Origin: Paenibacillus lupini
GTDB lineage: Bacteria; Bacillota; Bacilli; Paenibacillales; Paenibacillaceae
Assembly: GCF_011761355.1 (NCBI RefSeq)
Contig: NZ_JAASRW010000007.1
Span: 248,001-312,000, forward strand
DNA length: 64,000 bases
Direction: 5' to 3'
In this document: piece by piece, positions 50,566 to 60,328 of the stretch
Numbering within the stretch: the stretch's first letter is position 1
Layout: each line of letters starts with the position of its first letter
Notes under the pieces: generated by a model
Seen by the model: the letters and a program-made list of their open reading frames with translations, nothing else
Database searches by the model: none
Told to the model about the DNA's origin: nothing
Program-made: the position numbers and the translations under genes

Positions 50566-51598
50566 GGCGGGTAACCTCCTGTTCAGCAGGGTAATTTCGT
50601 TTCTTCCAGCGAGTCATTAGCGTCTTGCGGAATGATTCGGATTGAATCAGACAAACGGCTAGGACAACAAAGGCTTTTACAACAAGCGTAATTTCGGGTG
50701 GAACTCCAATCATATAGATGGTCGTCGTTAGAGTTTGAATGATTAGCGCTCCAACTACCGTTCCCATCAAATAGAATCGACCGCCATTAAGCGAAGTGCC
50801 GCCGATAACAACAGCCAAAATCGCATCAAGCTCATACCATAGACCGGCGTTATTGCCATCTGCACTGGATACATTCGAGCTTAGAATTAATCCCGCAATC
50901 CCCGCACATAGTCCACAAAAGATGTACACGGTTAAGATTACTGTCTTGGAACGAAGACCTGCCAGACGGCTTGCATTAGAATTGCTGCCTACCGATTCGA
51001 TAAATAATCCAAGAGCAGTTCGCCGCGTCAAGAGGGATGCGATAAGCAGAACAGCTGCAACGATAAAAATAGAAAACGGCAAGGCTGCAAGCGATCCTGC
51101 GCCGATATATTCATAATTAGAATTGGACACCGTAATAATCTGTCCGCTAGTAATCAATTGTGCGATACCTCGTCCGGCAACCATGAGAATAAGAGTTGCG
51201 ATAATCGGTTGTATTCGGGTAACCGTAACGAGTACACCATTCCATACTCCAAGTATGATTGAAAGAACGATGGACGCACCAACTGCACCAAGTACAAGAA
51301 GGAGCGAGTTTTGATCGGTTCCTTTACTAATGGATAGACACGCCATCGCACCTGAGATAGCGACAATGGATCCCACGGATAAATCGATACCGCCAGTTGC
51401 AATTACTAGGGTCATCCCAATAGAAACAAGGATAAGAGGTGCTCCAAAATTAAGAATATCAATGAGACTGCCATACAAGTTCCCCTGCCGAACAACAATC
51501 GAGAAGAAATCCGGGGAATAGATCAAATTAAATAGTAGTAAGGTACCCAGCACAACTAACGGCCAGAACAAATAATGTTGGTACAGCTTGCCTCGCAT
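50558..51598 (-). CDS. CUT2 sugar ABC transporter permease (YtfT-like)
   Basis: This 346-residue permease carries ATGGIDLSVGSIVAISGA and VVIGGTSLNGGRFYLMGTVV, the conserved cytoplasmic and membrane motifs of RbsC-type permeases, with about eight to ten spans. AGGAGG precedes ATG 51598, which lies 4 nt after the ATPase stop. It is the first of two different permeases in the operon, supporting a YtfQRT-YjfF type heteromer rather than an Rbs-type homodimer. Confidence 0.93.
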   Translation of the reverse strand: MRGKLYQHYLFWPLVVLGTLLLFNLIYSPDFFSIVVRQGNLYGSLIDILNFGAPLILVSIGMTLVIATGGIDLSVGSIVAISGAMACLSISKGTDQNSLLLVLGAVGASIVLSIILGVWNGVLVTVTRIQPIIATLILMVAGRGIAQLITSGQIITVSNSNYEYIGAGSLAALPFSIFIVAAVLLIASLLTRRTALGLFIESVGSNSNASRLAGLRSKTVILTVYIFCGLCAGIAGLILSSNVSSADGNNAGLWYELDAILAVVIGGTSLNGGRFYLMGTVVGALIIQTLTTTIYMIGVPPEITLVVKAFVVLAVCLIQSESFRKTLMTRWKKRNYPAEQEVTRHA

Positions 51599-51602
51599 AG
51601 TG

Positions 51603-53108
51603 TTATCCTCCTGCCATCGCTTGCATGATTTGCTGTTGATTGATCTCGCCGCTGCCTAATTCTTTCACTTTCGTGCGGTCACGCAGGATGGCAACACGGT
51701 CGCTCACCCGAATAACCTCTTCCATCTCCGATGAAATAAACAAGACAGACATTCCTTGCTTCGCTAAGGAAAGGACCAGCTTCTGAATTTCGGCCTTTGC
51801 CCCGATATCAATACCTCTTGTAGGTTCATCAAGAATAAGCAAATCCGGTTCTGTTAAAAGCCAGCGAGCAAGTAATACCTTTTGCTGATTGCCTCCGCTT
51901 AAATTTTTGATTAAATGCTCAGGGTTAGGCGGATTAATATTCAGCATTTTAATATATTGATCAGCAATCTCATCCTGCTTCTTGCGAGATAAGGGTCTAG
52001 ACCAGCCTCGTGTCGCTTGAAGGGCTAGAATAATATTTTCGCGTACGGTCAGGTCATCAATGATACCTTCTGTCTTACGGTTCTCTGAGCAAAAGGCAAT
52101 TCCTTGATCAATCGCTTGTCTTGGTGACTTCACCGTGCTTCCAGATTCGGCAACAACCAGCTTACCTTCATCAGGCCGATCAACACCAAAGAGCAATCTT
52201 GCGATCTCTGTTCGTCCGGATCCTAGAAGACCCGCTAGTCCTACCACTTCACCTTTGCGAATCTCCAGATTAAATGGCTTAATTGCGCCTTTTCGTCCGA
52301 GCTCAGAGGCGGTAATCATCGTGTTACCAACGCTCGATTTAGATTCTTCAGACAGCTTTGGCAGTTCTTCCAGCAGCTTAAGCTCCTTGCCTATCATCTT
52401 CAGCACCAGCTCGATCTTCGGAAGTTCGGCAGCCAGATATTCCCCTTCCAATTCCCCATTACGAAGCACCGTAATTCGATCCGACATCTCATAGACTTGA
52501 TCAAGGAAATGGGTAACGAACAAGATGGCGAGACCTTCACTCTTCAACTTCCGCATAATGCTAAAAAGCTGCTGAACTTCGTTCTGATCTAGACTGGAGG
52601 TTGGTTCGTCCAGAATAAGTACTTTCGCAGAGATACTTAATGCACGCGCAATTGCAATTAGCTGTTGGATCGCAACCGAATAAGCATGAAGCGGCAACGT
52701 CACATCAATCGACAGATTTAATCGCTCTCTTAGCAGCTGGTCCGCATCTTTATTCATCTTCTTCCATTGAATTTTGCCGAATTTCAAAGGCTCTCTTCCA
52801 ATGAAAATATTTTCCGCCACGGTCAAATTGGGACATAGATTCACTTCCTGATAAACCGTACTAATCCCAGCCTTCTGTGCCTCAAGTGGACCGGAGATGG
52901 AAACTGACTGATCCTCGATCATAACCGAGCCTTCATCAATGGAGTAAACACCGGTCAACACTTTAATCAGAGTTGATTTGCCCGCTCCATTTTCGCCCAT
53001 CAAGGCATGAACTTCTCCCGGAAACAACCGGAAATCAACGTTAGATAACGCCTTAACTCCTGGGAATCGCTTCGTGATTCCTGTCATTTCTAATATTGGT
53101 ACAAGCAT
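51603..53108 (-). CDS. CUT2 sugar ABC transporter ATP-binding protein (YtfR-like)
   Basis: The 501-residue protein has two fused ABC domains. The first has Walker A MGENGAGKST (near residue 37) and Walker B LILDEPTSSL. The second has the degenerate loop GLLGSGRTEIARLLFG near 280, signature LSGGNQQKVLLARWL and Walker B LLILDEPTRGID. This is the usual RbsA/MglA layout, powering uptake through the two permeases. ATG 53108 is chosen for AAGGAG eight bases upstream; the longer reading runs into the intercistronic hairpin. Confidence 0.95.
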   Translation of the reverse strand: MLVPILEMTGITKRFPGVKALSNVDFRLFPGEVHALMGENGAGKSTLIKVLTGVYSIDEGSVMIEDQSVSISGPLEAQKAGISTVYQEVNLCPNLTVAENIFIGREPLKFGKIQWKKMNKDADQLLRERLNLSIDVTLPLHAYSVAIQQLIAIARALSISAKVLILDEPTSSLDQNEVQQLFSIMRKLKSEGLAILFVTHFLDQVYEMSDRITVLRNGELEGEYLAAELPKIELVLKMIGKELKLLEELPKLSEESKSSVGNTMITASELGRKGAIKPFNLEIRKGEVVGLAGLLGSGRTEIARLLFGVDRPDEGKLVVAESGSTVKSPRQAIDQGIAFCSENRKTEGIIDDLTVRENIILALQATRGWSRPLSRKKQDEIADQYIKMLNINPPNPEHLIKNLSGGNQQKVLLARWLLTEPDLLILDEPTRGIDIGAKAEIQKLVLSLAKQGMSVLFISSEMEEVIRVSDRVAILRDRTKVKELGSGEINQQQIMQAMAGG

Positions 53109-53130
53109 GGATTCCTCTCCTTCTCCAGAA

Positions 53131-53172
53131 GAAAAAGCCACCCAGCGACGAAACTGGCCGATAGGTGGCTTC
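53131..53172 (-). terminator. Intercistronic attenuator-like hairpin between binding-protein and ATPase genes
   Basis: AAGCCACC and GGTGGCTT pair across a 21-base loop. TTTTT follows on the minus strand. It could terminate part of the transcripts so that the first binding protein is made in excess. Confidence 0.65.
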
Positions 53173-53185
53173 TTTCTTTACTCAA

Positions 53186-54241
53186 TTAGTACTGACGTGA
53201 TGGCAAAGCTTCTTTCGCCTGCTCTGATGTGAAAGTTGATTCTTTCGTAACAATACGAGCATCAATCTCTTTACCATCTACCACCGCTTGAACCGCTTCC
53301 ATCAGCTGTGGTCCAAGCAGCGGGTTACATTCTACGATAAAGTTGATTTTGCCGTCAGCAGCAGCTTGCATACCGTCTTTCACTGCATCAACCGAGATAA
53401 TAATGATGTCTTTGCCTGGAACAAGACCAGCAGCTTCAATCGCTTGAATAGCACCAAGAGCCATATCATCGTTGTGAGCATAGAGCACATCGATGTCTTT
53501 ATGTGCTTTCAGGAACGCCTGCATAACTTCTTTCCCTTTTGCACGCGTGAAGTCGCCTGTTTGGGAAGCAATGACTTTCAGCTTCGGATTCGAAGCGATG
53601 ATTTCCTGGAAGCCTGCTTTACGGTCATTCGCCGGAGCAGAACCCGTAGTACCTTGAAGCTCAACGATATTCACGTCTTCTTGTGTATCTTTATATTGAT
53701 CAGCCAGCCATTGGCCGGCTTTCTTGCCTTCTTCAATAAAGTCAGAACCGATAAACGTTTTGTACAGCGAAGTATCCGCTGAATCAACTGCACGGTCCGT
53801 CAGGATAACCGGAATTCCCGCATCCTTTGCTTCTTTCAATACCGTATCCCAGCCCGATTCAACAACCGGCGAGAATGCGATGGCATCCACTTTTTGCTGA
53901 ATAAAGGAACGAATCGCTTTAATTTGATTCTCTTGCTTCTGCTGAGCATCGGAGAATTTCAGATCGAAGCCAACTTCTTTGGCCGAATCTTGAATCGAGA
54001 TTGTGTTAGCCGTACGCCAGCCGCTCTCTGCACCAACTTGAGAGAATCCAAGTGTAATTTTCTTGGTACCTGTCGTATCGCCGCTGGTCTCTTCTTTCAC
54101 CGCTGTTGTCTCAGCCGGCTTATTCGTTGCATTGGCCGTGTTGTTTGCATTGTTACCGCCATTGTTCCCACCGCAAGCGGTTACAATAGATACCATTACA
54201 GCGAGTGTGATTGCAAGTCCCCATCTTTTCTTTACTTTCAT
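53186..54241 (-). CDS. First substrate-binding lipoprotein of the CUT2 operon (YtfQ-like)
   Basis: The 351-residue lipoprotein has lipobox VTAC (Cys23), an Asn/Thr/Ala-rich linker, and the binding fold KITLGFSQVGAESGWRTANT, VDAIAFSPVVESGWDTVLKE, HNDDMALGAIQAIEAAG and NFIVECNPLLGPQLMEAVQA. It leads the transporter operon, and is divergent from the kinase-regulator-binding-protein unit at 54512. It shares nearly all signature blocks with the last gene of the operon. Confidence 0.93.
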   Translation of the reverse strand: MKVKKRWGLAITLAVMVSIVTACGGNNGGNNANNTANATNKPAETTAVKEETSGDTTGTKKITLGFSQVGAESGWRTANTISIQDSAKEVGFDLKFSDAQQKQENQIKAIRSFIQQKVDAIAFSPVVESGWDTVLKEAKDAGIPVILTDRAVDSADTSLYKTFIGSDFIEEGKKAGQWLADQYKDTQEDVNIVELQGTTGSAPANDRKAGFQEIIASNPKLKVIASQTGDFTRAKGKEVMQAFLKAHKDIDVLYAHNDDMALGAIQAIEAAGLVPGKDIIIISVDAVKDGMQAAADGKINFIVECNPLLGPQLMEAVQAVVDGKEIDARIVTKESTFTSEQAKEALPSRQY

Positions 54242-54437
54242 CTGGTTAATCCTCCCTTTCGTTCACCATGTTTGGCGTGCTTTTAGTATAGACCGTCTCT
54301 TCACTCACCTAATATGGAGTCCGTTTCGAGTTTGGTTTAGAATTTTTGGCATGTGCTTGGACATCAAGAGAGTAAAGTGTAATTTTTTTCGCGAAAGGTG
54401 TACTATTCCGTGAATCTCTTAAATTCGTACAGAAACA

Positions 54438-54446
54438 TGCTATAAT
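54438..54446 (+). promoter_or_regulatory. Extended -10 promoter of the kinase-regulator-binding-protein unit
   Basis: TGCTATAAT at 54438-54446 is a perfect extended -10 (TGnTATAAT), 65 bp before the start codon. The -35 region is weak, suggesting activator dependence or a promoter carried by the extended -10. Confidence 0.6.
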
Positions 54447-54511
54447 GAAAAAAATTTATAAATTGTTATGTGGGGGAACAATCTCATTATCTATATGGAG
54501 AGGAACAACTC

Positions 54512-56305
54512 ATGAAGCTCATCAAGTGGATCACTTCAAGCCTTAGGGCCAAATTGCTGAGCATGTTTATTATTCTTACCGCAGTCCCCTTACTTGTGGT
54601 TGGACTTATCTCCTATCAGAAATCCTACAACACCGTATCCGATCATAGTAAAGCATCAACCCAGTTGGTTGCTGACCAACTAGCCCGCAATATGGACAAT
54701 TTATTTGGGGATACCGAGAGAATATTGGAAATGGGGAAAAACCCGCAGGTGCTCCAGTTTCTGTACTCCCAATCTGAGACGTATGAGGATGCCAAATCAA
54801 TCCTTCAAACCTTCAAGTTCTACCGTGAAACCTACAAGTATGACAAGGTCCTCAATATATCGATGGTGAACTTCTATGGCAAAGGCATCAGTGAACGGAA
54901 AGGTGTATTTCAGCTTGACCGTAACCCGCTTCGGAATCCGTACTTTCAATATTTAACCCAATATCCTGATGCCATATTAAGAATTCCGGAATCTGCTTAC
55001 TCCGACCTTAATCGATTGGACGGCTTTACTTATCCAGGCCAGAATGCTCTATCCATTATTGCCGCGGTTAAGCAGCGTATCACTCATGAAGTTATTGGTT
55101 TTATCATCATTGATCTGAATGAAGCCATGATTGATGATTTTCTAGCGAATACCGTTATCGGCAAAACAGGCTTCTTTTATATTAATGATCATTATGGCGA
55201 AACAGTCTTCCAACCCCAATCTTCCAGTGCTTCTCGTACTATCCTGGAACAAATTGCAGAGGAGCCCATGACCGCGCAGAATGACAGCTTTGTTCTGTCA
55301 ACCAAATCAAAGCCTCAATTTATCGTTTACAGCACTTCTGAGATTACAGGTTGGAAAATTGTTGGCGTTGTTCCGTTTCAGGAGATTATTGCGGAAGCCA
55401 ATGGGATCCGCCAGCTTATTATCGTAAGTGTAGTGCTTAGTGCAATCTTTGCTCTGACGCTTTACTTCTTCCTGACCAACCGCCTTACCCTGCCGATTCA
55501 GATTCTAATGAACAAGATGCGGAAAGCTGCTAATGGCTACCTCGATGCGAAGGTTACACCAACAGGGACCGATGAGATTGCTGATCTTGGCAACAGCTTC
55601 AATATTATGATCGAAGAGATTAAGAGCTTAATCGACAAAAACAGGCGTGAACAGGAACAAAAGCAGATGGCAGAGCTTCGAACCCTCCAAGCTCAAATTA
55701 ACCCTCATTTTTTGTACAACACCTTAGATTCGATTATTTGGATGGCTGAAGCGGAGAAAAAAGAAAGCGTTATCAAGCTGGTTAAGGCGTTATCTCGGTT
55801 CTTCCGACTTAGTTTGAACAAAGGCCGTGATTGGGTATCGATTAAGACGGAACTCGAGCATGCACATAATTATTTGGTCATTCAGCAAATGAGATATCAT
55901 GATATTTTGCAATATGAGATGGACGTTGATCCTGAGCTGCAAGTGTATCCGATTATGAAAATGACCCTTCAGCCGTTGATTGAAAATGCGATCTACCACG
56001 GCATCAAAAACAAACGCGGCCAAGGCTTGATTCGGATTGTTGGTTACGCCCAGGATCGGGATATTATTCTGACCATTGAAGACAATGGGATCGGGATGAC
56101 TCCAGAGAGGCTCGCACAGCTGCAGGAGGAACTGGAGATGCCGATTGATTCTCTTACTCCCAAGCAGGACGACGATGAAGGCGGATTTGGTCTGCTAAAT
56201 GTCCATCATCGTATACGCTTATATTTCGGCCTGCCTTACGGCATTGAAATGGAAAGTATTCATAAAGAAGGCAGTAAAATATCGATTCGCATTCCAAAAA
56301 AATAA
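54512..56305 (+). CDS. Sensor histidine kinase (YesM/LytS-like)
   Basis: The 597-residue kinase has TM1 near residues 10-35 (LLSMFIILTAVPLLVVGLIS), an extracytoplasmic sensor of about 250 residues, TM2 near 295-315 (LIIVSVVLSAIFALTLYFFL), a HAMP segment, and the YesM His-kinase domain with H399 in QINPHFLYNTLDS. The ATPase motifs are LQPLIENAIYHGI and IEDNGIGMTPE. GGAGAGG lies eight bases before ATG 54512. The response regulator and a binding lipoprotein follow without gaps. The lipoprotein may present sugar to the extracellular sensor. Confidence 0.94.
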   Translation: MKLIKWITSSLRAKLLSMFIILTAVPLLVVGLISYQKSYNTVSDHSKASTQLVADQLARNMDNLFGDTERILEMGKNPQVLQFLYSQSETYEDAKSILQTFKFYRETYKYDKVLNISMVNFYGKGISERKGVFQLDRNPLRNPYFQYLTQYPDAILRIPESAYSDLNRLDGFTYPGQNALSIIAAVKQRITHEVIGFIIIDLNEAMIDDFLANTVIGKTGFFYINDHYGETVFQPQSSSASRTILEQIAEEPMTAQNDSFVLSTKSKPQFIVYSTSEITGWKIVGVVPFQEIIAEANGIRQLIIVSVVLSAIFALTLYFFLTNRLTLPIQILMNKMRKAANGYLDAKVTPTGTDEIADLGNSFNIMIEEIKSLIDKNRREQEQKQMAELRTLQAQINPHFLYNTLDSIIWMAEAEKKESVIKLVKALSRFFRLSLNKGRDWVSIKTELEHAHNYLVIQQMRYHDILQYEMDVDPELQVYPIMKMTLQPLIENAIYHGIKNKRGQGLIRIVGYAQDRDIILTIEDNGIGMTPERLAQLQEELEMPIDSLTPKQDDDEGGFGLLNVHHRIRLYFGLPYGIEMESIHKEGSKISIRIPKK

Positions 56306-56319
56306 GGATGGTCATAACG

Positions 56320-57903
56320 ATGAAAAAAGTGATGATCGTTGATGATGAGATTTTGATCCGGGAAAATATCCGGAATTGTGTGGACTGGACGAAGGAGGGA
56401 TTCATTTACTGCGGTGACGCATCTGATGGAGAAGTTGCCCTCCCTCTGATTGAGGAATATCAACCGGATATTCTCATTACCGATATCAAGATGCCTTTTA
56501 TGGACGGACTGGAATTAACCGCAATTGTTCGTAAACAGATGCCTAATATGAAAGTAATCATAATGAGCGGTCATGATGAATTTCGTTACGCACAGGATGC
56601 GATTCGGCTTGGCGTTGAGGACTACTGCCTGAAACCAATCAGCGCATCAGAGCTTATTCAGATCCTTCAGAAGGTGAGCGCCAAAATTGACGAGGAGCAG
56701 AAGCGGCAAAAGAGTCAATCTATAACAAAGGAACGATTATTAGCCGACTTATGCGGAGGATTAATTGGCACCTCGGAGGCCATTGAATCTGCCAAGGCGC
56801 TGAACGTTTCATTGTCTTCCCGCTTCTATGCAGTGGCGATTCTGGATATTAGGTGTAAAGATTCGGCAGATTCCATGACGATTACAAGCTTGCGAAATGA
56901 ACTTGAACGACAGTTGGCACCGCTGGTAGAATGCTTATCCTTCTTCCGCAGCCGAACGGAACTCGTCTGTATCTTAAAGGGCAATACGGCAGATGACATT
57001 GCGAGCGAACTAAAAGCTGTCAGCGGAAAGATCCGTACAGAGCTCGAACACCAATTTGGTGTTGAGATTTACACCGGTATCGGCAGCTTGCAGGAACGTA
57101 TTCAAGGTATTCATTTCTCCTATCTCGAAGCTGAGGAGGATAAATATATTAACCGATTAACGGAGCTCAACAAAGCAACATTAAGTGAGTTCCATGTATC
57201 CGTCGATATTGTACTCGACCGCCATCTATTTCTTGAGTTCCTGAAGATTGGTGTTCCTGCCCAAAGAGATTCATTCGTCCGTGAATTTGCGGTGGAATTA
57301 AAGCAATTGAATTGGAAGGCCTCCCCTTACGGCTTCTACCTGTTAAATGATCTTACCTTAGAAGCGTATCGTGTTGCCAAGCAGTCATTCCGAACAGGAG
57401 TAGATCCTAGTGGCAGCATAGGCTGTCTGCAGCAGGAGATTAAGAAAATTGCTGCTTGGGAAGATTGCTGCGAATATCTTTGTAATCTGTATCAGGAGCT
57501 GTGGCAATGGCGGGCAGAATCATCCGATAAATATGGGGATGTCATCAATCAGGTTAAAGAGTACGTCATGAGTCAATATAACAATGAACAGTTATCCTTG
57601 AAGGTCATAGCCAATCATGTCCGGATCAGCCCTAGCCATCTAAGTAAAGTGTTCAGCCAGGAAACGGGACAGACGCTTACCGAATATTTGACACAGATTA
57701 GAATTGGCAAAGCAATGGAGCTGCTCAAGACAACTCGCAGCAAATCATTTGAGATTGCATTCGAAGTCGGCTACAATGATCCACATTATTTCTCCAATCT
57801 GTTCAAGAAAATGACGGGCATGACCCCAAAAGAATACCGGAATCAAGGAGCCGATGATCGCAAAGGCAGGCTGCAGGAATTAGAAAAGGATGAAACGGCA
57901 TGA
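56320..57903 (+). CDS. AraC-type response regulator (YesN-like)
   Basis: The 527-residue regulator has a receiver domain (VMIVDDEILIRENIRN; Asp55 in ILITDIKMP; Lys in YCLKPISA) and a C-terminal AraC DNA-binding domain (LSLKVIANHVRISPSHLSKV and FEIAFEVGYNDPHYFSNLF). ATG 56320 is preferred, with AAGGA upstream; ATG 56308 touches that site. It overlaps the next gene by 4 nt (ATGA). The divergent CUT2 operon is its probable target. Confidence 0.94.
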   Translation: MKKVMIVDDEILIRENIRNCVDWTKEGFIYCGDASDGEVALPLIEEYQPDILITDIKMPFMDGLELTAIVRKQMPNMKVIIMSGHDEFRYAQDAIRLGVEDYCLKPISASELIQILQKVSAKIDEEQKRQKSQSITKERLLADLCGGLIGTSEAIESAKALNVSLSSRFYAVAILDIRCKDSADSMTITSLRNELERQLAPLVECLSFFRSRTELVCILKGNTADDIASELKAVSGKIRTELEHQFGVEIYTGIGSLQERIQGIHFSYLEAEEDKYINRLTELNKATLSEFHVSVDIVLDRHLFLEFLKIGVPAQRDSFVREFAVELKQLNWKASPYGFYLLNDLTLEAYRVAKQSFRTGVDPSGSIGCLQQEIKKIAAWEDCCEYLCNLYQELWQWRAESSDKYGDVINQVKEYVMSQYNNEQLSLKVIANHVRISPSHLSKVFSQETGQTLTEYLTQIRIGKAMELLKTTRSKSFEIAFEVGYNDPHYFSNLFKKMTGMTPKEYRNQGADDRKGRLQELEKDETA

Positions 57904-58871
57904 TTCGTAACCGCAAGCTGACGATGATTAGCCTCGCTGCTATCATGATCGCTGTATTAAGTGGTTGTTTCAGCAGCGGGAGTGATGATCGCCTGCAATC
58001 TCAAGCTGAGAACTCACCTTCTCCTCCTAATGCCAGCCATTCCAAAACAAAAACCTTTGGCATTATTTATCCCATGACCTATCCGACTTATGAAATGATT
58101 ACCCTTACAGCAAGCGAGACAGCAGATAACAATAATGTAGCACTTATCGTAAATGCGCCGGATGAAGCAAATACGGAACAACAGATCCGCATTATGGAAT
58201 CCATGATCAAACAGGAGATCGATGGGATCGCGATCTCGCCTGTAGATTCAGAAGCCTTAACTCCGGTTATTAATAAAGCATTGGCTGCAGGAATACCCGT
58301 TGTTACCTTTGAATCGGATGCTCCAGACAGTAATCGAACTGCTTATATTGGGGCGGATAACTTTCTGACAGGCAGGCAAAGTGCGATGACCATCAGTCAC
58401 CTGCTTGGCAACAAAGGGATGATTATCGTAGAGAATGGCATGGAGGAAATGCTGGGGATGAAACAACGTCTACAAGGCTTCCTAGATTATCTGAATCGTG
58501 AGTCTTCTATTGATGTTCTAGAGGTCCATCATAACAAAGGCAGTGAAGATCAAGCGATGAATGATATTGAGAGCATGATTGACGCTCATCCTCAATTTGA
58601 TGCGATGGTGGGACTAGATTATATTTCAGCATCAGCTTCAACGCTTATATGGAAAGCCAAAGGGTTAAATCGGCTCGCCATATCGATGGGAGTCACTACA
58701 ACCGGTAATGACGCTTTAATCAATGGCCAACTTGCTGCTGTTATATCGCAGAACGAAGCGGATTGGGGCAAAATGATTCTGGAAACCTTGCTCCAAGCAA
58801 GCAATGGGGAGCAGGTTGATTCGTTTATCGATACGGGTATAAAGGAAGTAAACAAAGCACATCTGGAATAA
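57900..58871 (+). CDS. Sugar-binding lipoprotein coupled to a two-component system (XylFII-like arrangement)
   Basis: The 323-residue lipoprotein has lipobox LSGC (Cys23) and a family 1 periplasmic-binding fold (TFGIIYPMTYPTYEMITLTA, IDGIAISPVDSEALTPVINK, AGIPVVTFESDAPDSNRTAY, IGADNFLTGRQSAMTISHLL). It is translationally coupled to the response regulator and has no permease or ATPase beside it on this strand. In Clostridium a comparable protein, XylFII, binds xylose and activates its LytS kinase. By analogy this protein likely works as a sensor for the kinase at 54512, rather than in transport. Confidence 0.88.
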   Translation: MIRNRKLTMISLAAIMIAVLSGCFSSGSDDRLQSQAENSPSPPNASHSKTKTFGIIYPMTYPTYEMITLTASETADNNNVALIVNAPDEANTEQQIRIMESMIKQEIDGIAISPVDSEALTPVINKALAAGIPVVTFESDAPDSNRTAYIGADNFLTGRQSAMTISHLLGNKGMIIVENGMEEMLGMKQRLQGFLDYLNRESSIDVLEVHHNKGSEDQAMNDIESMIDAHPQFDAMVGLDYISASASTLIWKAKGLNRLAISMGVTTTGNDALINGQLAAVISQNEADWGKMILETLLQASNGEQVDSFIDTGIKEVNKAHLE

Positions 58872-58876
58872 TAGGA

Positions 58877-58909
58877 AACGGCGGGTTCCTGAAGGAACCC
58901 GCCGTTTTA
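58877..58909. terminator. Shared terminator of convergent operons
   Basis: AAACGGCGGGTTCC and GGAACCCGCCGTTTT are perfect complements around TGAA. It works in both directions, for the binding-protein gene and for the alpha-galactosidase gene. Confidence 0.9.
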
Positions 58910-58910
58910 T

Positions 58911-60191
58911 TTAATCTCTTGTAAGTCTATACAATGCCGCTCCATGTGCTGGAATGTTAGCCGATAAAGTATCGGATACAATTCCGATATTTTCACCACT
59001 CCACAAATTTTTAACACTCGCTGCTTCATTAAGACCTAAGTCACTGAAGGCCACAGAAACTTCCGCCGTTTCTTCACCTGTATTGAACAAAGCCGCATAT
59101 CGTTCCCCATCACTACCTTCAGCCGCCCAAACAACATGATCTCCAGCCCGCATTACTTGATGTGCCCCAAAGCTGTTGCGATGCAGATGCAGAACATCTT
59201 TATTCGTTAACAACGATAACGTCCATTCATCATTATCACGCATCTCCCCGCCCATCATAAGAGGAGAACGGAATATCGACCAGAGAGTCATCATGGTCAG
59301 CTGCTCATCACGCGTAAAGTTCGTCATCCGGTCAGGATGCGAGCATCGAACACCAATTCGTCCAAGCGGGAGCATATCGCAGTCCGGCCAATTGCCTGGC
59401 TTGGGACGGCCCTCCCACGTTTTGCAGCGATCGAACATATCTAGAAGAAGCGGCCAACGATCCCAGAAATCATCAGTCATCCGCCATAAATTCGCATTGT
59501 CTTCTAAGAAATCAGCATGCTTCACTGGAGCTGGACCTGGAGAGAGGCTGAGGACCATAGGACGTCCGACATGATCAATTGCTTTACGAATCAGTTCGAT
59601 TTCTCCAAGATGCGCCCCGCCATGCAGCCAGGAATCGGCAATGTCATCCACTTTAATATAGTCAACACCCCACTCCGCGTACATCTCGAAGAGCGAATTA
59701 TAATACTCTTGTGCGCCTTCCTTGGATGCATCTACACCATACATGTCCGTATTCCAGCCGCAGAAGGAGCAGGTATGAGCGATGTCGCGAGCCGTCACAT
59801 TGGTCCCTTTGATTGGTGTATTATCATGTACGGCCTGACGTGGAATACCTCGCATAATATGAATGCCAAACTTTAATCCAAGGCTATGCACATAATCCGA
59901 TAGGGGCTTAAAGCCTTGACCACCTTCCGAAGACGGAAAACGATTTACAGCTGGAATAAGCCGTGAGTAATTATCCATTTCCAGTCTAACGAAAGGACGG
60001 TACAAATCCGATACTGCTCCAGGCTCATACCATTGAATATCAACAACGACATATTCCCATCCGTAGGCTTTAAGATTGTCCGCCATATAGTCAGCATTGC
60101 CGCGAACTTCCTCTTCCCTTACGGTTGCTCCGTAACAATCCCAACTATTCCAACCCATCGGTGGTGTCTGTGCAAAAGTATGATGCTTCAT
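58911..60191 (-). CDS. GH27 alpha-galactosidase (or related GH27 enzyme)
   Basis: The 426-residue protein begins with PPMGWNSWDCYG, the GH27 hallmark. The nucleophile is D182 in DYIKVDD, and SLSPGPAPVKHADFLEDNAN and RMTDDFWDRW follow, the latter containing the likely acid/base Asp. A C-terminal beta-sandwich (VVWAAEGSDGERYAALFNTG) ends the chain. There is no signal peptide, so it acts on imported galactosides. GH27 also contains beta-L-arabinopyranosidases. AGGAGG precedes ATG 60191. It lies downstream of MalT- and AraC-type regulator genes on the same strand, 137 nt after the latter. Confidence 0.92.
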   Translation of the reverse strand: MKHHTFAQTPPMGWNSWDCYGATVREEEVRGNADYMADNLKAYGWEYVVVDIQWYEPGAVSDLYRPFVRLEMDNYSRLIPAVNRFPSSEGGQGFKPLSDYVHSLGLKFGIHIMRGIPRQAVHDNTPIKGTNVTARDIAHTCSFCGWNTDMYGVDASKEGAQEYYNSLFEMYAEWGVDYIKVDDIADSWLHGGAHLGEIELIRKAIDHVGRPMVLSLSPGPAPVKHADFLEDNANLWRMTDDFWDRWPLLLDMFDRCKTWEGRPKPGNWPDCDMLPLGRIGVRCSHPDRMTNFTRDEQLTMMTLWSIFRSPLMMGGEMRDNDEWTLSLLTNKDVLHLHRNSFGAHQVMRAGDHVVWAAEGSDGERYAALFNTGEETAEVSVAFSDLGLNEAASVKNLWSGENIGIVSDTLSANIPAHGAALYRLTRD

Positions 60192-60328
60192 ATAGATGAA
60201 ATCCTCCTGTATACGTAATAGAAATGAATTGCTCTTATACTTCTATATTACGTCCAAGAAGAATGTGGTTTCTACAGTAATCTAGCATCAATCATAGTAA
60301 TATATTGCGGTTTTTTAAGCTTAATTTT

